This document shows, piece by piece, positions 39,437 to 48,061 of a DNA stretch of 49,959 bases (position 1 is the stretch's first letter; every line of letters starts with the position of its first letter). Source of the DNA: JBDREW01 sp043819385 (lineage in GTDB: Bacteria > Patescibacteriota > Minisyncoccia > Minisyncoccales > GWA2-38-27). The position numbers and the translations under genes were made by a program. The notes below the pieces were generated by a model. It was given only the letters and a program-made list of their open reading frames with translations. It searched no databases and was not told the origin of the DNA. The stretch is from assembly GCA_043819385.1 (NCBI GenBank), contig JBDREW010000023.1, positions 1-49,959 on the forward strand. The letters are read 5' to 3'.

Positions 39437-39859
39437 TTAAACTTTTAATAAATATTTCTCTTGTTTTCCAAACATTTTTTTGGCTTCTTTCTCTGTGTTC
39501 TCATGTTCATATCCTAAAATATGTAAAACCCCATGAACTAAAACACGGTTCAATTCTTTATTATACTCTATATTGAATTTTTTTGCATTCTTTTTTACTA
39601 TCTGTGGGCAAATCACTATTTCTCCAAGTTCTAATTCAGGAATATCAGGAAACTTTTCAACAGCTGAAAAAGATAAAACATCTGTTGGTTTATCTTTTTT
39701 CCTATATTTTTTATTTAATTCTCTTATTCTTTTCGCTCCAACAAAAACAATTGATAAATTTTCTTTTTCTTGATTTTCCCCTTTTAAAACATTTTCTATA
39801 ATTCCCTTTAAAAGCTTCTTATTAACAGAACTTTTTGTTAAATTATTTATCTCTATCAT
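39437..39859 (-). CDS. ybeY: Endoribonuclease YbeY (16S rRNA maturation)
   Basis: The 140-residue protein has the zinc site HGVLHILGYEH (HxxxHxxxxxH) near the C-terminus and the early KKYRKKDKPTDVLSF motif. YbeY helps mature the 16S rRNA 3' end and quality-control ribosomes. The gene lies 22 bases after the YqeY-like gene, consistent with a shared transcript. Confidence 0.93.
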   Translation of the reverse strand: MIEINNLTKSSVNKKLLKGIIENVLKGENQEKENLSIVFVGAKRIRELNKKYRKKDKPTDVLSFSAVEKFPDIPELELGEIVICPQIVKKNAKKFNIEYNKELNRVLVHGVLHILGYEHENTEKEAKKMFGKQEKYLLKV

Positions 39860-39881
39860 GAATACAAAACTAATATCTACA

Positions 39882-40382
39882 TTATTTATTCAATAATTCC
39901 CTAACTATTCTATTTACTTTATTTCCATCTGCTTTTCCTTTTATTTTTGGCATTATCTCTGCCATTACTTTTCCCATATCTTTTATTTCAGAGGCCCCAA
40001 CTTTTTCAACTGCTATTTTAACAATTTGCTCAATCTCATCAGATGACATTTGTTTTGGCAAATATCTTTGTAAAATCTCTAAATCTTTTTTTTCTTTCTC
40101 AACAAGATCATTCCTCCCTCCTTTTTCAAATTCTAAAATTGATTCCTTTACTTTCTTTGCTTCAGAAAAAATAATTTCTAATACTTCTTCATCTGTTAAA
40201 TTGGACTTTTTCACAATTTCTTGCTCGTTTAATTCTGCTTCTTCTTGACTAATTTTATATATTTTTTCTTTTTCTTTATTTAAAATAGCCGATAAAACTA
40301 AACGCAAAACAGAACGAGTTAATTCGTCCTTATTTTTAAGAGATTCTGAAAGATTATCTTTAATCTTTTGTTTTAACATCAT
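39882..40382 (-). CDS. yqeY: GatB/YqeY domain protein
   Basis: The 166-residue protein is all-helical: LKQKIKDNLSESLKNKDELTRSVLRLVLSAI at the start, and the tail domain LQRYLPKQMSSDEIEQIVKI and GKVMAEIMPKIKGKADGN, the YqeY signature. The family resembles the C-terminal tRNA-binding domain of GatB and may help tRNA-dependent amidation, but its role is unsettled. It follows rpsU, the usual partner. Confidence 0.9.
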   Translation of the reverse strand: MMLKQKIKDNLSESLKNKDELTRSVLRLVLSAILNKEKEKIYKISQEEAELNEQEIVKKSNLTDEEVLEIIFSEAKKVKESILEFEKGGRNDLVEKEKKDLEILQRYLPKQMSSDEIEQIVKIAVEKVGASEIKDMGKVMAEIMPKIKGKADGNKVNRIVRELLNK

Positions 40383-40447
40383 AAAATATCAAGATATAAC
40401 GAGTTGGTTATTTATTGATATCACTATTATTAGTTAACTCTTATTTT

Positions 40448-40690
40448 TTATCTTTTCCAGCCTCTTATTTTTGGCACAATTAGACCCATCTTTTCCTTTT
40501 TTTCATACTCTTTTTTTGATTCTACTTTTCGTAAAGCAGATCTTTTTTTCATTTGAGTACTTTTTTCTTTTTGTTTGAAGCGAGATTTTCTTGCTCCAAT
40601 CAAAATTCCGCTTCTTTTAATTCTTTTTGAAAAGCGACGAACCAAACTTTGAGATGTTTCTCTCTCTTGTTTTTTTATTTCTAATGGCAT
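40448..40690 (-). CDS. rpsU: Small ribosomal subunit protein bS21
   Basis: The 80-residue very basic protein has the S21 core (LVRRFSKRIKRSGILIGARK) and a lysine-rich C-terminal helix. It binds near the mRNA platform of the 30S subunit and helps initiation. It begins the rpsU-yqeY-ybeY group. Confidence 0.9.
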   Translation of the reverse strand: MPLEIKKQERETSQSLVRRFSKRIKRSGILIGARKSRFKQKEKSTQMKKRSALRKVESKKEYEKKEKMGLIVPKIRGWKR

Positions 40691-40799
40691 AATAATTTAA
40701 AATTAAAAATCAAAATAACATATTATCTATCACAACTAGAAATTTCTTTGAAATTTTAGTGTAAAGACAAGAAAATTAAAATTATTGAAAAATATATTT

Positions 40800-40818
40800 T
40801 ATCGTGCGAAGCACGATA
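40800..40818. repeat. Hairpin TATCGTGC in the rpsU upstream region
   Basis: An 8-bp stem with loop GAA lies between rpsU and the HIT gene. A second, 22-base hairpin (40877-40898) overlaps the HIT stop codon. Neither has a T-run. Confidence 0.5.
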
Positions 40819-40886
40819 CATAAATTTTGATATTTAAATTTAAGAATATATAATTTTACCTTAACGAATCAAGGTTCTGTTCTATT

Positions 40887-41234
40887 TTAATAGAACAGGT
40901 TCTTATTTTTGATATTTGATATTTTACTACCTAATAAGTGTAAATGTAAATGATCAACTATTTGACCACCTTCTCGACCAACATTAACTGCTATCTTATA
41001 ACCTTTTAACCCCTTTTGTCCAGCTATTTTTTTAGCAGATAGAAATAATTCTCCTATTAATTCTTTATCTTCATTTTCTATGTGATTTACTGAATGAATA
41101 TGTTTTTTGGGAACAATCAAAATATGAACATCTGTTATAGGATTTATATCATTAAAAGCAATAATATTATCATCTTCATAAACAATTTCAGCAGGTATTT
41201 CTTTATTTATTATTTTACAAAAAATACAATCCAT
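40887..41234 (-). CDS. HIT-family nucleotide hydrolase
   Basis: The 115-residue protein has CIFCKIINKEIPAEIVYEDD, the HINT subgroup start, and the histidine triad HLHLHLLG. HIT proteins hydrolyse nucleoside phosphoramidates or dinucleotides. It ends right at a hairpin and begins three bases after the hisS stop, so the two are co-transcribed. Confidence 0.93.
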   Translation of the reverse strand: MDCIFCKIINKEIPAEIVYEDDNIIAFNDINPITDVHILIVPKKHIHSVNHIENEDKELIGELFLSAKKIAGQKGLKGYKIAVNVGREGGQIVDHLHLHLLGSKISNIKNKNLFY

Positions 41235-41237
41235 AAT

Positions 41238-42539
41238 CTAACTCTTTAACTTTTTTTTAATTTCATTCACAACTTTTTCTAATTTTACTATACTTTGATT
41301 ACCAGTTTTCATATCTCTAATTATAATTGTTTCTTCTAATGCTTCTTTTTGACCAATAACTAATGTATATTTCGCCCCAATTCTATCAGATCTACTTAAT
41401 TGAGCTTTTAAAGAATCTCTTCCAAATGATTCAACTACTTTAATTTTAGCTTTTCTGAAATCATCTAAAAGCTTTAAACTTTTTCTTTTTGCTAAATTAC
41501 CAATTTGAGCTAAAAAAACTTGAACATCATCGGGCTTCCGACTAATATTTTGCTCTATCATTATTTTTACAACTCTATCTACGCCAACAGCACCACCAAA
41601 TCCTGACACTTCTTTTCCTCCTAATAATTTGACTAATTTATCGTATCTACCTCCTCCTGCTAAAGCTATTTGTTTTAGAATTTCTTCAGAATCCTTTTTC
41701 TTACTTTCAAAATCAGAAAAAATCTCAAAAACCGTCTTTGTATAATAATCGAGACCTCTTACTAAATAAGGATTAAGACGATAAGGAATTTCAATTTCAT
41801 CTAAAAACTCTAAAACTTCTTTAAAATGGGCACTACATCCTTCGCAAAGATGATCAAGTATTTGAGGTGCTTCTGCTTTAACTGCCTGACATTTTTCATC
41901 TTTACAATCTAAAATTCTTAAAACATTTTCTTTTAATCGTCTTTTGCATTCAGTACATAAAGACGCTTCTCTTGATCTAAGATAACTTGACAACATTTTC
42001 TTATAATAAGGCCTACATTGATTACAACCAATACTATTTACTTCCACTATCAAGTTTTTTAATTTAAGCTCTTTGAGAATATTATAAAAAATCTGAATAA
42101 CTTGAGCATCTATTACTGAATTTTCTTCTCCCAAAACCTCAAATCCAAACTGCCAAAATTGACGATATCTACCTGCTTGTGGTCTTTCATAACGAAAACA
42201 AGGCCCAAAATACCAAAGTTTAACTGGCTGAGGAAGTGTTTGCATTCCATTTTGAATATATGCTCTAACTATAGGAGCAGTGTATTCAGGTCTTAAAGTA
42301 AGATAATCCCCTCCTTTTGTTTTTAAATTATACATCTCCTTTTTAACAATATCTGTGGCTGTTCCAATTCCTTTTGTAAAAAGCTCTGTTTCCTCTAAAA
42401 CAGGCGTATCAATTTTTCTAAATCCATAAAAATCAGCAATGTCTGCAACTGAATTATAAATTTTTTTGAAATATCTCTGTTTTTGTGGCAAAACATCAGA
42501 CATTCCTGTTGGAGATTGAAACTTTATTTTTTTAGCCAT
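41238..42539 (-). CDS. hisS: Histidine-tRNA ligase
   Basis: The 433-residue class II synthetase has motif 2 (FRYERPQAGRYRQFWQFGFE), the histidine-specific RGLDYYTKTVFEI, and the C-terminal anticodon-binding domain (about 335-430). It charges tRNA-His. The catalytic domain carries four Cys pairs around residues 170-260 (CNQC, CTEC, CKDEKC, CEGC), a form seen in many bacteria and perhaps a zinc site. It forms an operon with the HIT gene. Confidence 0.95.
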   Translation of the reverse strand: MAKKIKFQSPTGMSDVLPQKQRYFKKIYNSVADIADFYGFRKIDTPVLEETELFTKGIGTATDIVKKEMYNLKTKGGDYLTLRPEYTAPIVRAYIQNGMQTLPQPVKLWYFGPCFRYERPQAGRYRQFWQFGFEVLGEENSVIDAQVIQIFYNILKELKLKNLIVEVNSIGCNQCRPYYKKMLSSYLRSREASLCTECKRRLKENVLRILDCKDEKCQAVKAEAPQILDHLCEGCSAHFKEVLEFLDEIEIPYRLNPYLVRGLDYYTKTVFEIFSDFESKKKDSEEILKQIALAGGGRYDKLVKLLGGKEVSGFGGAVGVDRVVKIMIEQNISRKPDDVQVFLAQIGNLAKRKSLKLLDDFRKAKIKVVESFGRDSLKAQLSRSDRIGAKYTLVIGQKEALEETIIIRDMKTGNQSIVKLEKVVNEIKKKLKS

Positions 42540-42570
42540 ATTTTTAATTAAATTTTAAGAATATTAATAT

Positions 42571-42655
42571 TTTTCCCTTCCCCGAACCCCGACCTCTAAA
42601 AAAACTTCCTCTCCCTCTCGAAGAGAGGTCGGGACTCTTCCAAGCTTTCCTCTCT
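42571..42655. repeat. Dispersed hairpin repeat, family A, copy 8
   Basis: A full copy with arms CCCCGACCTCT and AGAGGTCGGGACTC between lepB and hisS. Confidence 0.88.
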
Positions 42656-42680
42656 TCTTTATTATTTTAATTTTTGATTT

Positions 42681-43220
42681 TTAATAATCTGGTGTTTGAA
42701 AAATATCAAATTCACTAAAAGGCCAAGCCCTTAAAACAGCTCTACCAATAATTTCTTTTTCAGGAACAATTCCAAATCTTCTTGAATCAAAAGAAAAAGG
42801 CCTATTATCCCCTAAAACAAAATATTCATCTTGTTTTAAGACAACTTTAATATCTCCTGAAGTTTCAGAAACAATATATTTTGATTCATCTAAAATCAAA
42901 ATATTCTCATCTTTAATAATTGTTATTTTATTATCTTTTATTTCTACTGTTTCTCCGGGAAGTCCGATAATTCTTTTAATAAATCTTTGAGAAGGATTTT
43001 CAGGATAATTAAAAACTATTACTTCTCCTCTTGCTGGTTCTCTAAATTTATATGAAATTTCATCAACAATCAAATAATCACCATTTCCAAAATTAGGTTC
43101 CATTGACTGACCCTTTACAAAAAATGGCTGAAATAAAAAATATCTAACTGGGATTACAATTGCCATTGCAATAATAATAATTTTTGAAACTTCCCAAGCA
43201 TATAATAATACTTTTTTCAT
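42681..43220 (-). CDS. lepB: Signal peptidase I
   Basis: The 179-residue protein has one N-terminal TM segment (about 11-30), catalytic Ser39 in GQSMEPN, general base Lys82 in RFIKRIIGLPGE, and the conserved GDNRPFSFDSRRFG. It removes signal peptides from exported proteins at the outer face of the membrane, such as the S-layer-like protein here. Confidence 0.95.
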   Translation of the reverse strand: MKKVLLYAWEVSKIIIIAMAIVIPVRYFLFQPFFVKGQSMEPNFGNGDYLIVDEISYKFREPARGEVIVFNYPENPSQRFIKRIIGLPGETVEIKDNKITIIKDENILILDESKYIVSETSGDIKVVLKQDEYFVLGDNRPFSFDSRRFGIVPEKEIIGRAVLRAWPFSEFDIFQTPDY

Positions 43221-43295
43221 AATAATCTTATTATATCAGATTTTTTATTAAATGCAATAACTGAGATCTTTTAACTTAAAACTTGGAATTTTAAA

Positions 43296-43329
43296 AGAAA
43301 CAGGTTTGATATATATCAAACCTGTTTCT
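43296..43329. terminator. Perfect 34-bp palindrome, terminator-like
   Basis: AGAAACAGGTTTGATAT and its complement meet without a loop, and T-rich tracts lie at both ends. It lies between fusA and lepB and could insulate the two. A shortened family A repeat follows at 43340-43386. Confidence 0.7.
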
Positions 43330-43339
43330 TTTTCTATCT

Positions 43340-43386
43340 CTCTCCTCCCCCAAGCCCCGACCTCTTCCCAGCTTTTCCCTCTCCTT
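43340..43386. repeat. Dispersed hairpin repeat, family A, internally deleted copy
   Basis: The left arm AAGCCCCGACCTCT is joined directly to the right-end TTCCCAGCTTTTCCC, so the middle has been lost. Confidence 0.75.
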
Positions 43387-43447
43387 TTTAATTCATTAAA
43401 AATTGAAACATTTATTGAAAATTATAAATTGAAAATTGAAAATTAAT

Positions 43448-43482
43448 AAAAAATAATCCAGTGTTTTACTGGATTATTTTTT
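43448..43482 (-). terminator. Terminator of fusA
   Basis: AAAAAATAATCCAGT and its complement form a 15-bp stem with a 5-base loop 33 bases after the fusA stop, with T's on the exit side. Confidence 0.88.
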
Positions 43483-43514
43483 ATACTTAATACTTTCTAC
43501 CTAATACTTAATAT

Positions 43515-45641
43515 TTATCTCCTTTTCCCTTCTACAATCTCCTGAGCAATATTTGATGGCACTTCTTCATAAGAACTAAACTCCATTGTAAAATTACCCC
43601 TTCCCTCAGTTAAAGAACGCAAAGTAGTTGCATATCCAAATATTTCAGACAAAGGAACCTTAGCATCAATAATTTTTAAATTTAATCTGTCATTCGTTTC
43701 TTCAATTCTTCCTCGTCTTGAAGACAAATCTCCAACAGTATCTCCAAAAAAATTATCTGGCACAACAACTTCTAATTTCATAATTGGTTCTAATAATACT
43801 GGCTTTGCTTTTTTGGCTGCTTGCTGAAATGCCATTGAGCCAGCAACTTTAAACGCATTTTCAGAAGAATCAACATCGTGATAAGAACCATCATAAAGGG
43901 TTGCTTCTACATCAATCAATGGATAACCAGCAACAACTCCTTTATCTGTTGCTTCTTTTACTCCTTTTTCTACTGCTGGAATAAATTCTTTTGGAATACT
44001 CCCTCCTTTAATAGCATCAATAAACTTAAATCCAGTTCCTCTTTCCAATGGTTTTACTCTTAACCAAACATGCCCATATTGACCACGACCACCTGATTGT
44101 TTAATATACTTTGCTTCTGCTTCCATTTCCTGCTTAATCGTTTCCTTATATGCAACTTGTGGCCTACCAACTGATGCCTCAACACTAAACTCTCTTTTCA
44201 TTCTATCAACTAAAACTTCAAGATGAAGTTCTCCCATTCCTGAAATAATTGTTTCTCCTGTTTCAATATCCCCTTTTATTCTGAAAGTTGGATCTTCATC
44301 TGATAATTTTTTAAGAGCAACTCCCATTTTCTCTTGATCTGCTTTTGATTTTGGTTCAATTCTAATAGAGATAACTGGTTCTGGAAATTCAATTTTTTCT
44401 AATACTATTGGCTTTTGAGGGTCACAAAGAGTATTTCCTGTTTTAGTATTTTTAAGACCAACTGTAGCTGCAATATCTCCTGTAAAAACTTGCTTTACTT
44501 CTTCTCTTTCAGCGGCATGCATTCTTAAAATTCTTCCAATTCTTTCTTTTTCTCCTGTTACTGAATTAAGAGCATAAGAACCAGCCTCTAATGTACCAGA
44601 ATAAACTCTAAAATAAATCAAAGTTCCAACATAAGGATCAGTTGCAACTTTGAAAGCAAGAGCTGAAAAAGATTCATCGTCAGTTGCTTTCCTTTTTTCC
44701 TCTTCTTCTGTTTTTGGATGAATTCCAACAACAGGGGGAAGTTCCCCTGGATTTGGAAGATAATCACAAACAGCATCCAAAAGTGGTTGAACTCCTTTAT
44801 TTTTTAAGGCAGATCCACAAAATACTGGTACTAATTTATAATCAATAACTGATTTTCGTAAAACTTCTTTTAATTCTTTAAGAGATATTTCTTCTCCTGC
44901 TAAATATTTTTCTAATAATTTTTCATCTTCAGCAGCTATTTTTTCAATCATTTTTTCTCGCCATTGTTTTGCCGTTTTTAATAAATTTTCTGGGATATCT
45001 TCTTCTTTAATAATTTGTCCAAAATCTCCATCAAATATCAATGCTTTCATTTTTATTAAATCAATAACTCCTGATAATTTGTCTTCTTCTCCAATAGGAA
45101 TTTGAACTGCAACAGCATTAGTTGTTAATTTTTCAAGAATTGATTTAAAACTTTTTTCAAAATCAGCTCCTATTCTATCTAATTTATTTATAAAGCATAT
45201 TCTTGGTACTTTGTACTTATCTGCTTGTCGCCACACTGTCTCTGATTGTGGCTCAACTCCAGCAACTCCATCAAAAATAACAACAGCTCCATCTAAAACT
45301 CTTAAAGATCTTTGAACTTCTGCTGTAAAATCAATATGTCCAGGAGTATCAATAATATTAATTCTGACTTCATGCTCTTTTTTTCTTATTTCTAAGTCTT
45401 TGTCTTTATCAATATCGCTTGGAAGCCAAAAACAAGTCGTCGCAGCTGAAGTAATAGTAATTCCTCTTTCTTGTTCTTGTTCCATCCAATCCATAATTGC
45501 AGCTCCATCATGAACTTCTCCTATTTTATGAGAAATTCCTGTATAAAAAAGAATCCTCTCAGAAACAGTTGTTTTTCCTGCATCAATATGAGCGATTATT
45601 CCTATATCTCTCACTCTTTCTAATGGATATTGTCTTGGCAT
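43515..45641 (-). CDS. fusA: Elongation factor G
   Basis: The 708-residue translational GTPase has G1 AHIDAGKT, G2 region RGITITSAAT, G3 DTPGHID, G4 NKLD, and domains II to V through GYATTLRSLTEGRGNFTMEF. EF-G moves tRNAs and mRNA through the ribosome and helps split it. It lies downstream of rpsL and rpsG, as in the str operon, but a structured RNA on the plus strand lies between. Confidence 0.97.
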   Translation of the reverse strand: MPRQYPLERVRDIGIIAHIDAGKTTVSERILFYTGISHKIGEVHDGAAIMDWMEQEQERGITITSAATTCFWLPSDIDKDKDLEIRKKEHEVRINIIDTPGHIDFTAEVQRSLRVLDGAVVIFDGVAGVEPQSETVWRQADKYKVPRICFINKLDRIGADFEKSFKSILEKLTTNAVAVQIPIGEEDKLSGVIDLIKMKALIFDGDFGQIIKEEDIPENLLKTAKQWREKMIEKIAAEDEKLLEKYLAGEEISLKELKEVLRKSVIDYKLVPVFCGSALKNKGVQPLLDAVCDYLPNPGELPPVVGIHPKTEEEEKRKATDDESFSALAFKVATDPYVGTLIYFRVYSGTLEAGSYALNSVTGEKERIGRILRMHAAEREEVKQVFTGDIAATVGLKNTKTGNTLCDPQKPIVLEKIEFPEPVISIRIEPKSKADQEKMGVALKKLSDEDPTFRIKGDIETGETIISGMGELHLEVLVDRMKREFSVEASVGRPQVAYKETIKQEMEAEAKYIKQSGGRGQYGHVWLRVKPLERGTGFKFIDAIKGGSIPKEFIPAVEKGVKEATDKGVVAGYPLIDVEATLYDGSYHDVDSSENAFKVAGSMAFQQAAKKAKPVLLEPIMKLEVVVPDNFFGDTVGDLSSRRGRIEETNDRLNLKIIDAKVPLSEIFGYATTLRSLTEGRGNFTMEFSSYEEVPSNIAQEIVEGKRR

Positions 45642-45689
45642 AATATTAATTAATTTTTAATTTTTGATAAATTTTTAAATAAAAAACTC

Positions 45690-45717
45690 TTGACAAGGTC
45701 TTTTAGTCTGATATAAT
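45690..45717 (+). promoter_or_regulatory. Promoter of the plus-strand RNA between fusA and rpsG
   Basis: TTGACA, a 16-base spacer and TATAAT, both hexamers perfect. Predicted start near 45724. Confidence 0.85.
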
Positions 45718-45723
45718 GAAAAT

Positions 45724-45935
45724 ATAATGCTGGAATATCTTGTATACACTACAGGATTTACCCAGGTGCTACATAAAGAGTTCTTGAAAAGGAGCTCTTT
45801 TTGTTTTAAAATATTAATGTGGACCTGGGCTTGTAGTGTATGTAGTAACATCCCAGCATTAGCACCTGGGGAAGCGGGTGCTAATCCCGCCAGGTCCATA
45901 CCAAAAAGTCTTTTGTTAATTCAAATGGCTTTTTG
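45724..45935 (+). ncRNA. Structured RNA with tRNA-like 3' part and a complementary 5' half
   Basis: Fold 1, nucleotides 45821-45898 (78 bases): acceptor-type stem GGACCTG/CAGGTCC plus A, an anticodon-type arm CCCAG/CTGGG (9-base loop) and a T-type arm GCGGG/CCCGC with loop TGCTAAT in place of TTCRANY. Fold 2: AATGCTGG (45726-45733) pairs with 45853-45860, ATACACTACA (45744-45753) with 45832-45841, and CCCAGGT (45761-45767) with 45823-45829, giving a rod closed by an AAAGAG/CTCTTT hairpin (45775-45800) that is followed by T's, like an attenuator. The folds exclude each other. A terminator-like stem ends at 45934. No CCA is encoded. Identity unknown; a degenerate tRNA is the main alternative. 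Confidence 0.65.
45903..45935 (+). terminator. Terminator between the RNA and rpsG
   Basis: AAAAAG and CTTTTT pair with inner TTTG/CAAA. The A/T symmetry lets it work for rpsG on the other strand too. Confidence 0.65.
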
Positions 45936-45936
45936 T

Positions 45937-46407
45937 TTAATAAGCAAAATGAGCAAATGCTCTATTTGCTTCAGCCATTCTATGTGTATTAGTTTTCTTT
46001 TTAATTGCTGAACCAGTGTTGTTAGATGCATCTATCAATTCTTCGGCTAATTTTATTCTCATTGGTTTTCCTTTTTTTGATTTAGATGCTTGAATTATCC
46101 AACGAATAGCCAAAGCTACTTGTCTTTCTCCTTTTACTTCCATTGGAACCTGATAAGTAGCACCTCCAACTCTTTTTGACTTTACTTCTAATAAAGGACC
46201 TGCATTCTCTAATGCAAGTTCAAAAACTTCAATAGGGTCTTTTTTAGTTTTTTCTTTTATAATATCAAAAGCACCATAAACAATCTTTCTGGCTATTGTC
46301 TTTTTACCTCTTTCCATTACTTTATTAACAAATTTAGAAACAAGTACATTGTTATAAATTGGATCTGGTTCTATATCTCTTTTTTGAATTTTCTTTTTTC
46401 TAGGCAT
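45937..46407 (-). CDS. rpsG: Small ribosomal subunit protein uS7
   Basis: The 156-residue protein has the S7 core (FVNKVMERGKKTIARKIVYGAFD, GGATYQVPMEV, RWIIQASKSK) and ends NRAFAHFAY. It starts assembly of the 30S head and contacts the E-site tRNA. It lies nine bases after rpsL and is co-transcribed. Confidence 0.97.
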   Translation of the reverse strand: MPRKKKIQKRDIEPDPIYNNVLVSKFVNKVMERGKKTIARKIVYGAFDIIKEKTKKDPIEVFELALENAGPLLEVKSKRVGGATYQVPMEVKGERQVALAIRWIIQASKSKKGKPMRIKLAEELIDASNNTGSAIKKKTNTHRMAEANRAFAHFAY

Positions 46408-46415
46408 ATAATAAT

Positions 46416-46826
46416 TTATTTACCTTTTTTTGCTCCATACTTTGATCTGCTTTGTTTTCTTCCATCTACTCCTGCTGTATCTAAACGACCTCTCACAACA
46501 TGATATCTTACACCCGGTAAATCTTTTACCCTTCCACCTCTAAGCATAATAACTGAATGCTCTTGTAAATTATGTCCTTCACCCGGAATATATGCTGTAA
46601 CTTCCATCCCATTAGTCAAACGAACTCTGGCTACTTTACGTAAAGCAGAATTTGGTTTTTTAGGAGTAACAGTAAAAACTTTAAGACAAACTCCCCTTTT
46701 AAAAGGTGAATCATATCTCTTTGGTCTATTTTTTAAAACATTAAAACCAAAAGTCAAAGCAGGCGTTTTAGAACGCTTTTTTGCTTTTTTTCTTTTATTC
46801 TTAATAAGTTGATGAATTGTTGGCAC
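46416..46826 (-). CDS. rpsL: Small ribosomal subunit protein uS12
   Basis: The 136-residue protein has KKPNSALRKVARVRL (the streptomycin-site Lys is present) and GGRVKDLPGVRYHVVRG. S12 forms part of the decoding centre. It is the first gene of the str cluster here. A perfect -10 (TATAAT, minus strand, 46926-46931) lies about 100 bases upstream. Confidence 0.97.
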   Translation of the reverse strand: MPTIHQLIKNKRKKAKKRSKTPALTFGFNVLKNRPKRYDSPFKRGVCLKVFTVTPKKPNSALRKVARVRLTNGMEVTAYIPGEGHNLQEHSVIMLRGGRVKDLPGVRYHVVRGRLDTAGVDGRKQSRSKYGAKKGK

Positions 46827-46925
46827 GATATTTTTTAATTTTTAATTTCTAATTTTAAATTTTGAATGAATTTTGAATGATTTAATTTTCAAATAATCTT
46901 TACTTATAGTCTATTTATTTAATCT

Positions 46926-46973
46926 ATTATATACAAATAAAGAAAATTAAAAACAATTAAGCACATTGTGCTT
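46926..46973 (-). promoter_or_regulatory. Probable rpsL promoter with nearby palindrome
   Basis: A minus-strand TATAAT at 46926-46931 has a TTGTTT-type -35 19 bases upstream, longer than ideal. AAGCACATTGTGCTT (46959-46973) just upstream could be an operator or the end of the M50 transcript. Confidence 0.4.
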
Positions 46974-47010
46974 ATAGGAATAATTTAGCAAATAAATTAA
47001 AAAGTGTCAA

Positions 47011-47637
47011 TTAAAACAAAGGAAATCCGGTTATTAGAGAAAATATTAAATTTATAACAACTGATAAATATTGAAATAAAAAGAATAAAAAGAATAAAAG
47101 GATTATAAATCCATATTGATGTAAAAACATCTTTATGTTATGACTTATTTCATTGTCAGGCAAAAAAGTAAATAAAACATGTGAGCCATCAAGAGGAGGA
47201 ATGGGCAATAAATTAAATATTGCCAAAAGAATATTAATATATACAATATATGAAAACATTGGAATAAGCTGAATAGGAAGAATTCCAATTGGAACAAATC
47301 TTATAACAAGACCGAAAAATAAAGCAAGAGATAAATTTGCCATAGGTCCAGCTAAGGCAACTTTCATAGAGCCATATTTTTTATCTTTAAAATTATACGG
47401 ATTAATGGGTACTGGTTTTGCCCAACCTATTAAAAGTGGACTTTTTGTTATCACTAAAAGCAATGGCACAACTATTGAACCGATTGGATCTAAATGCTTT
47501 ATTGGATTTAAAGTAAGACGACCTGCATGTTTTGCTGTAGGGTCGCCTAATTGATATGCCATTGCCCCATGAGCAATCTCATGAATAACAATAGAAAGAA
47601 TTAAAACAATTATTAAGAATATATATTCCATTGTCAT
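47011..47637 (-). CDS. Site-2 protease (M50) family membrane metalloprotease
   Basis: The 208-residue protein has several TM segments, the zinc motif HEIAH (residues 19-23), NPIKHLDPIGSI after the first TM pair, and the second metal site NLLPIPPLDGSHVL near residue 150. This compact form without a PDZ domain is the group III type common in bacteria. It would cleave membrane proteins within the bilayer, for example a membrane-bound anti-sigma factor; the DUF5667 protein is a possible but unproven substrate. Confidence 0.92.
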   Translation of the reverse strand: MTMEYIFLIIVLILSIVIHEIAHGAMAYQLGDPTAKHAGRLTLNPIKHLDPIGSIVVPLLLVITKSPLLIGWAKPVPINPYNFKDKKYGSMKVALAGPMANLSLALFFGLVIRFVPIGILPIQLIPMFSYIVYINILLAIFNLLPIPPLDGSHVLFTFLPDNEISHNIKMFLHQYGFIILLFFLFFLFQYLSVVINLIFSLITGFPLF

Positions 47638-47798
47638 TTACTATAACACGACTTGAAAAAAAATTGAAGTTATGATAAAGTAAAAAATAATCGAATATTT
47701 AATTTTTAAAATTTTAGTTTTTATATTTGTTTTGAAATTAAAACATTTAAAATTTATTCGAAATTTAAAATTCGAAATTAAAAATTTCCTCATATATT

Positions 47799-47987
47799 AT
47801 GTCTAAAAAATGTACAATTTGCGATAAGGGTTCTATGATGGTTCAAAAACGAGTTAAGCTTCGTGGAAAATATAATCCTACCGTCAAAAAAAGAAAATAC
47901 CCTAATTTACAATGGCTTCGTTTACCTGATGGCAAACGAGTTTTAGCTTGTACAAAATGTATTAAAGCAACAGCAAAAAATAAATAA
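47799..47987 (+). CDS. rpmB: Large ribosomal subunit protein bL28
   Basis: The 62-residue protein has a zinc-ribbon CTIC near the start, GKYNPTVKKRKYPNLQWL, and a second pair CTKC near the end. L28 binds at the base of the L1 stalk. It is the first gene on the plus strand after the M50 gene and is followed by the kinase gene after 74 bases. Confidence 0.93.
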   Translation: MSKKCTICDKGSMMVQKRVKLRGKYNPTVKKRKYPNLQWLRLPDGKRVLACTKCIKATAKNK

Positions 47988-48061
47988 TATATTTATTTGA
48001 AAATTGTTTTATTGAAAATTAATTGGAAATTGAAATTTGAAAATTATATTAACACTATCCA

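Noticed and set aside
45821..45898. Ordinary tRNA gene
   Set aside because: Length and stems fit, but the anticodon-type loop has nine bases, the T loop lacks TTC, the D-arm is not clear and the 5' half of the same transcript is complementary to it. I kept it as an unclassified RNA.
45675..46011. Open frames on both strands over the RNA between fusA and rpsG (74 and 94 codons)
   Set aside because: Both lie across the structured RNA and its promoter; the minus-strand one reads MDLAGLAPAS, the type of false peptide made by antisense tRNA-like sequence. No ribosome binding site.
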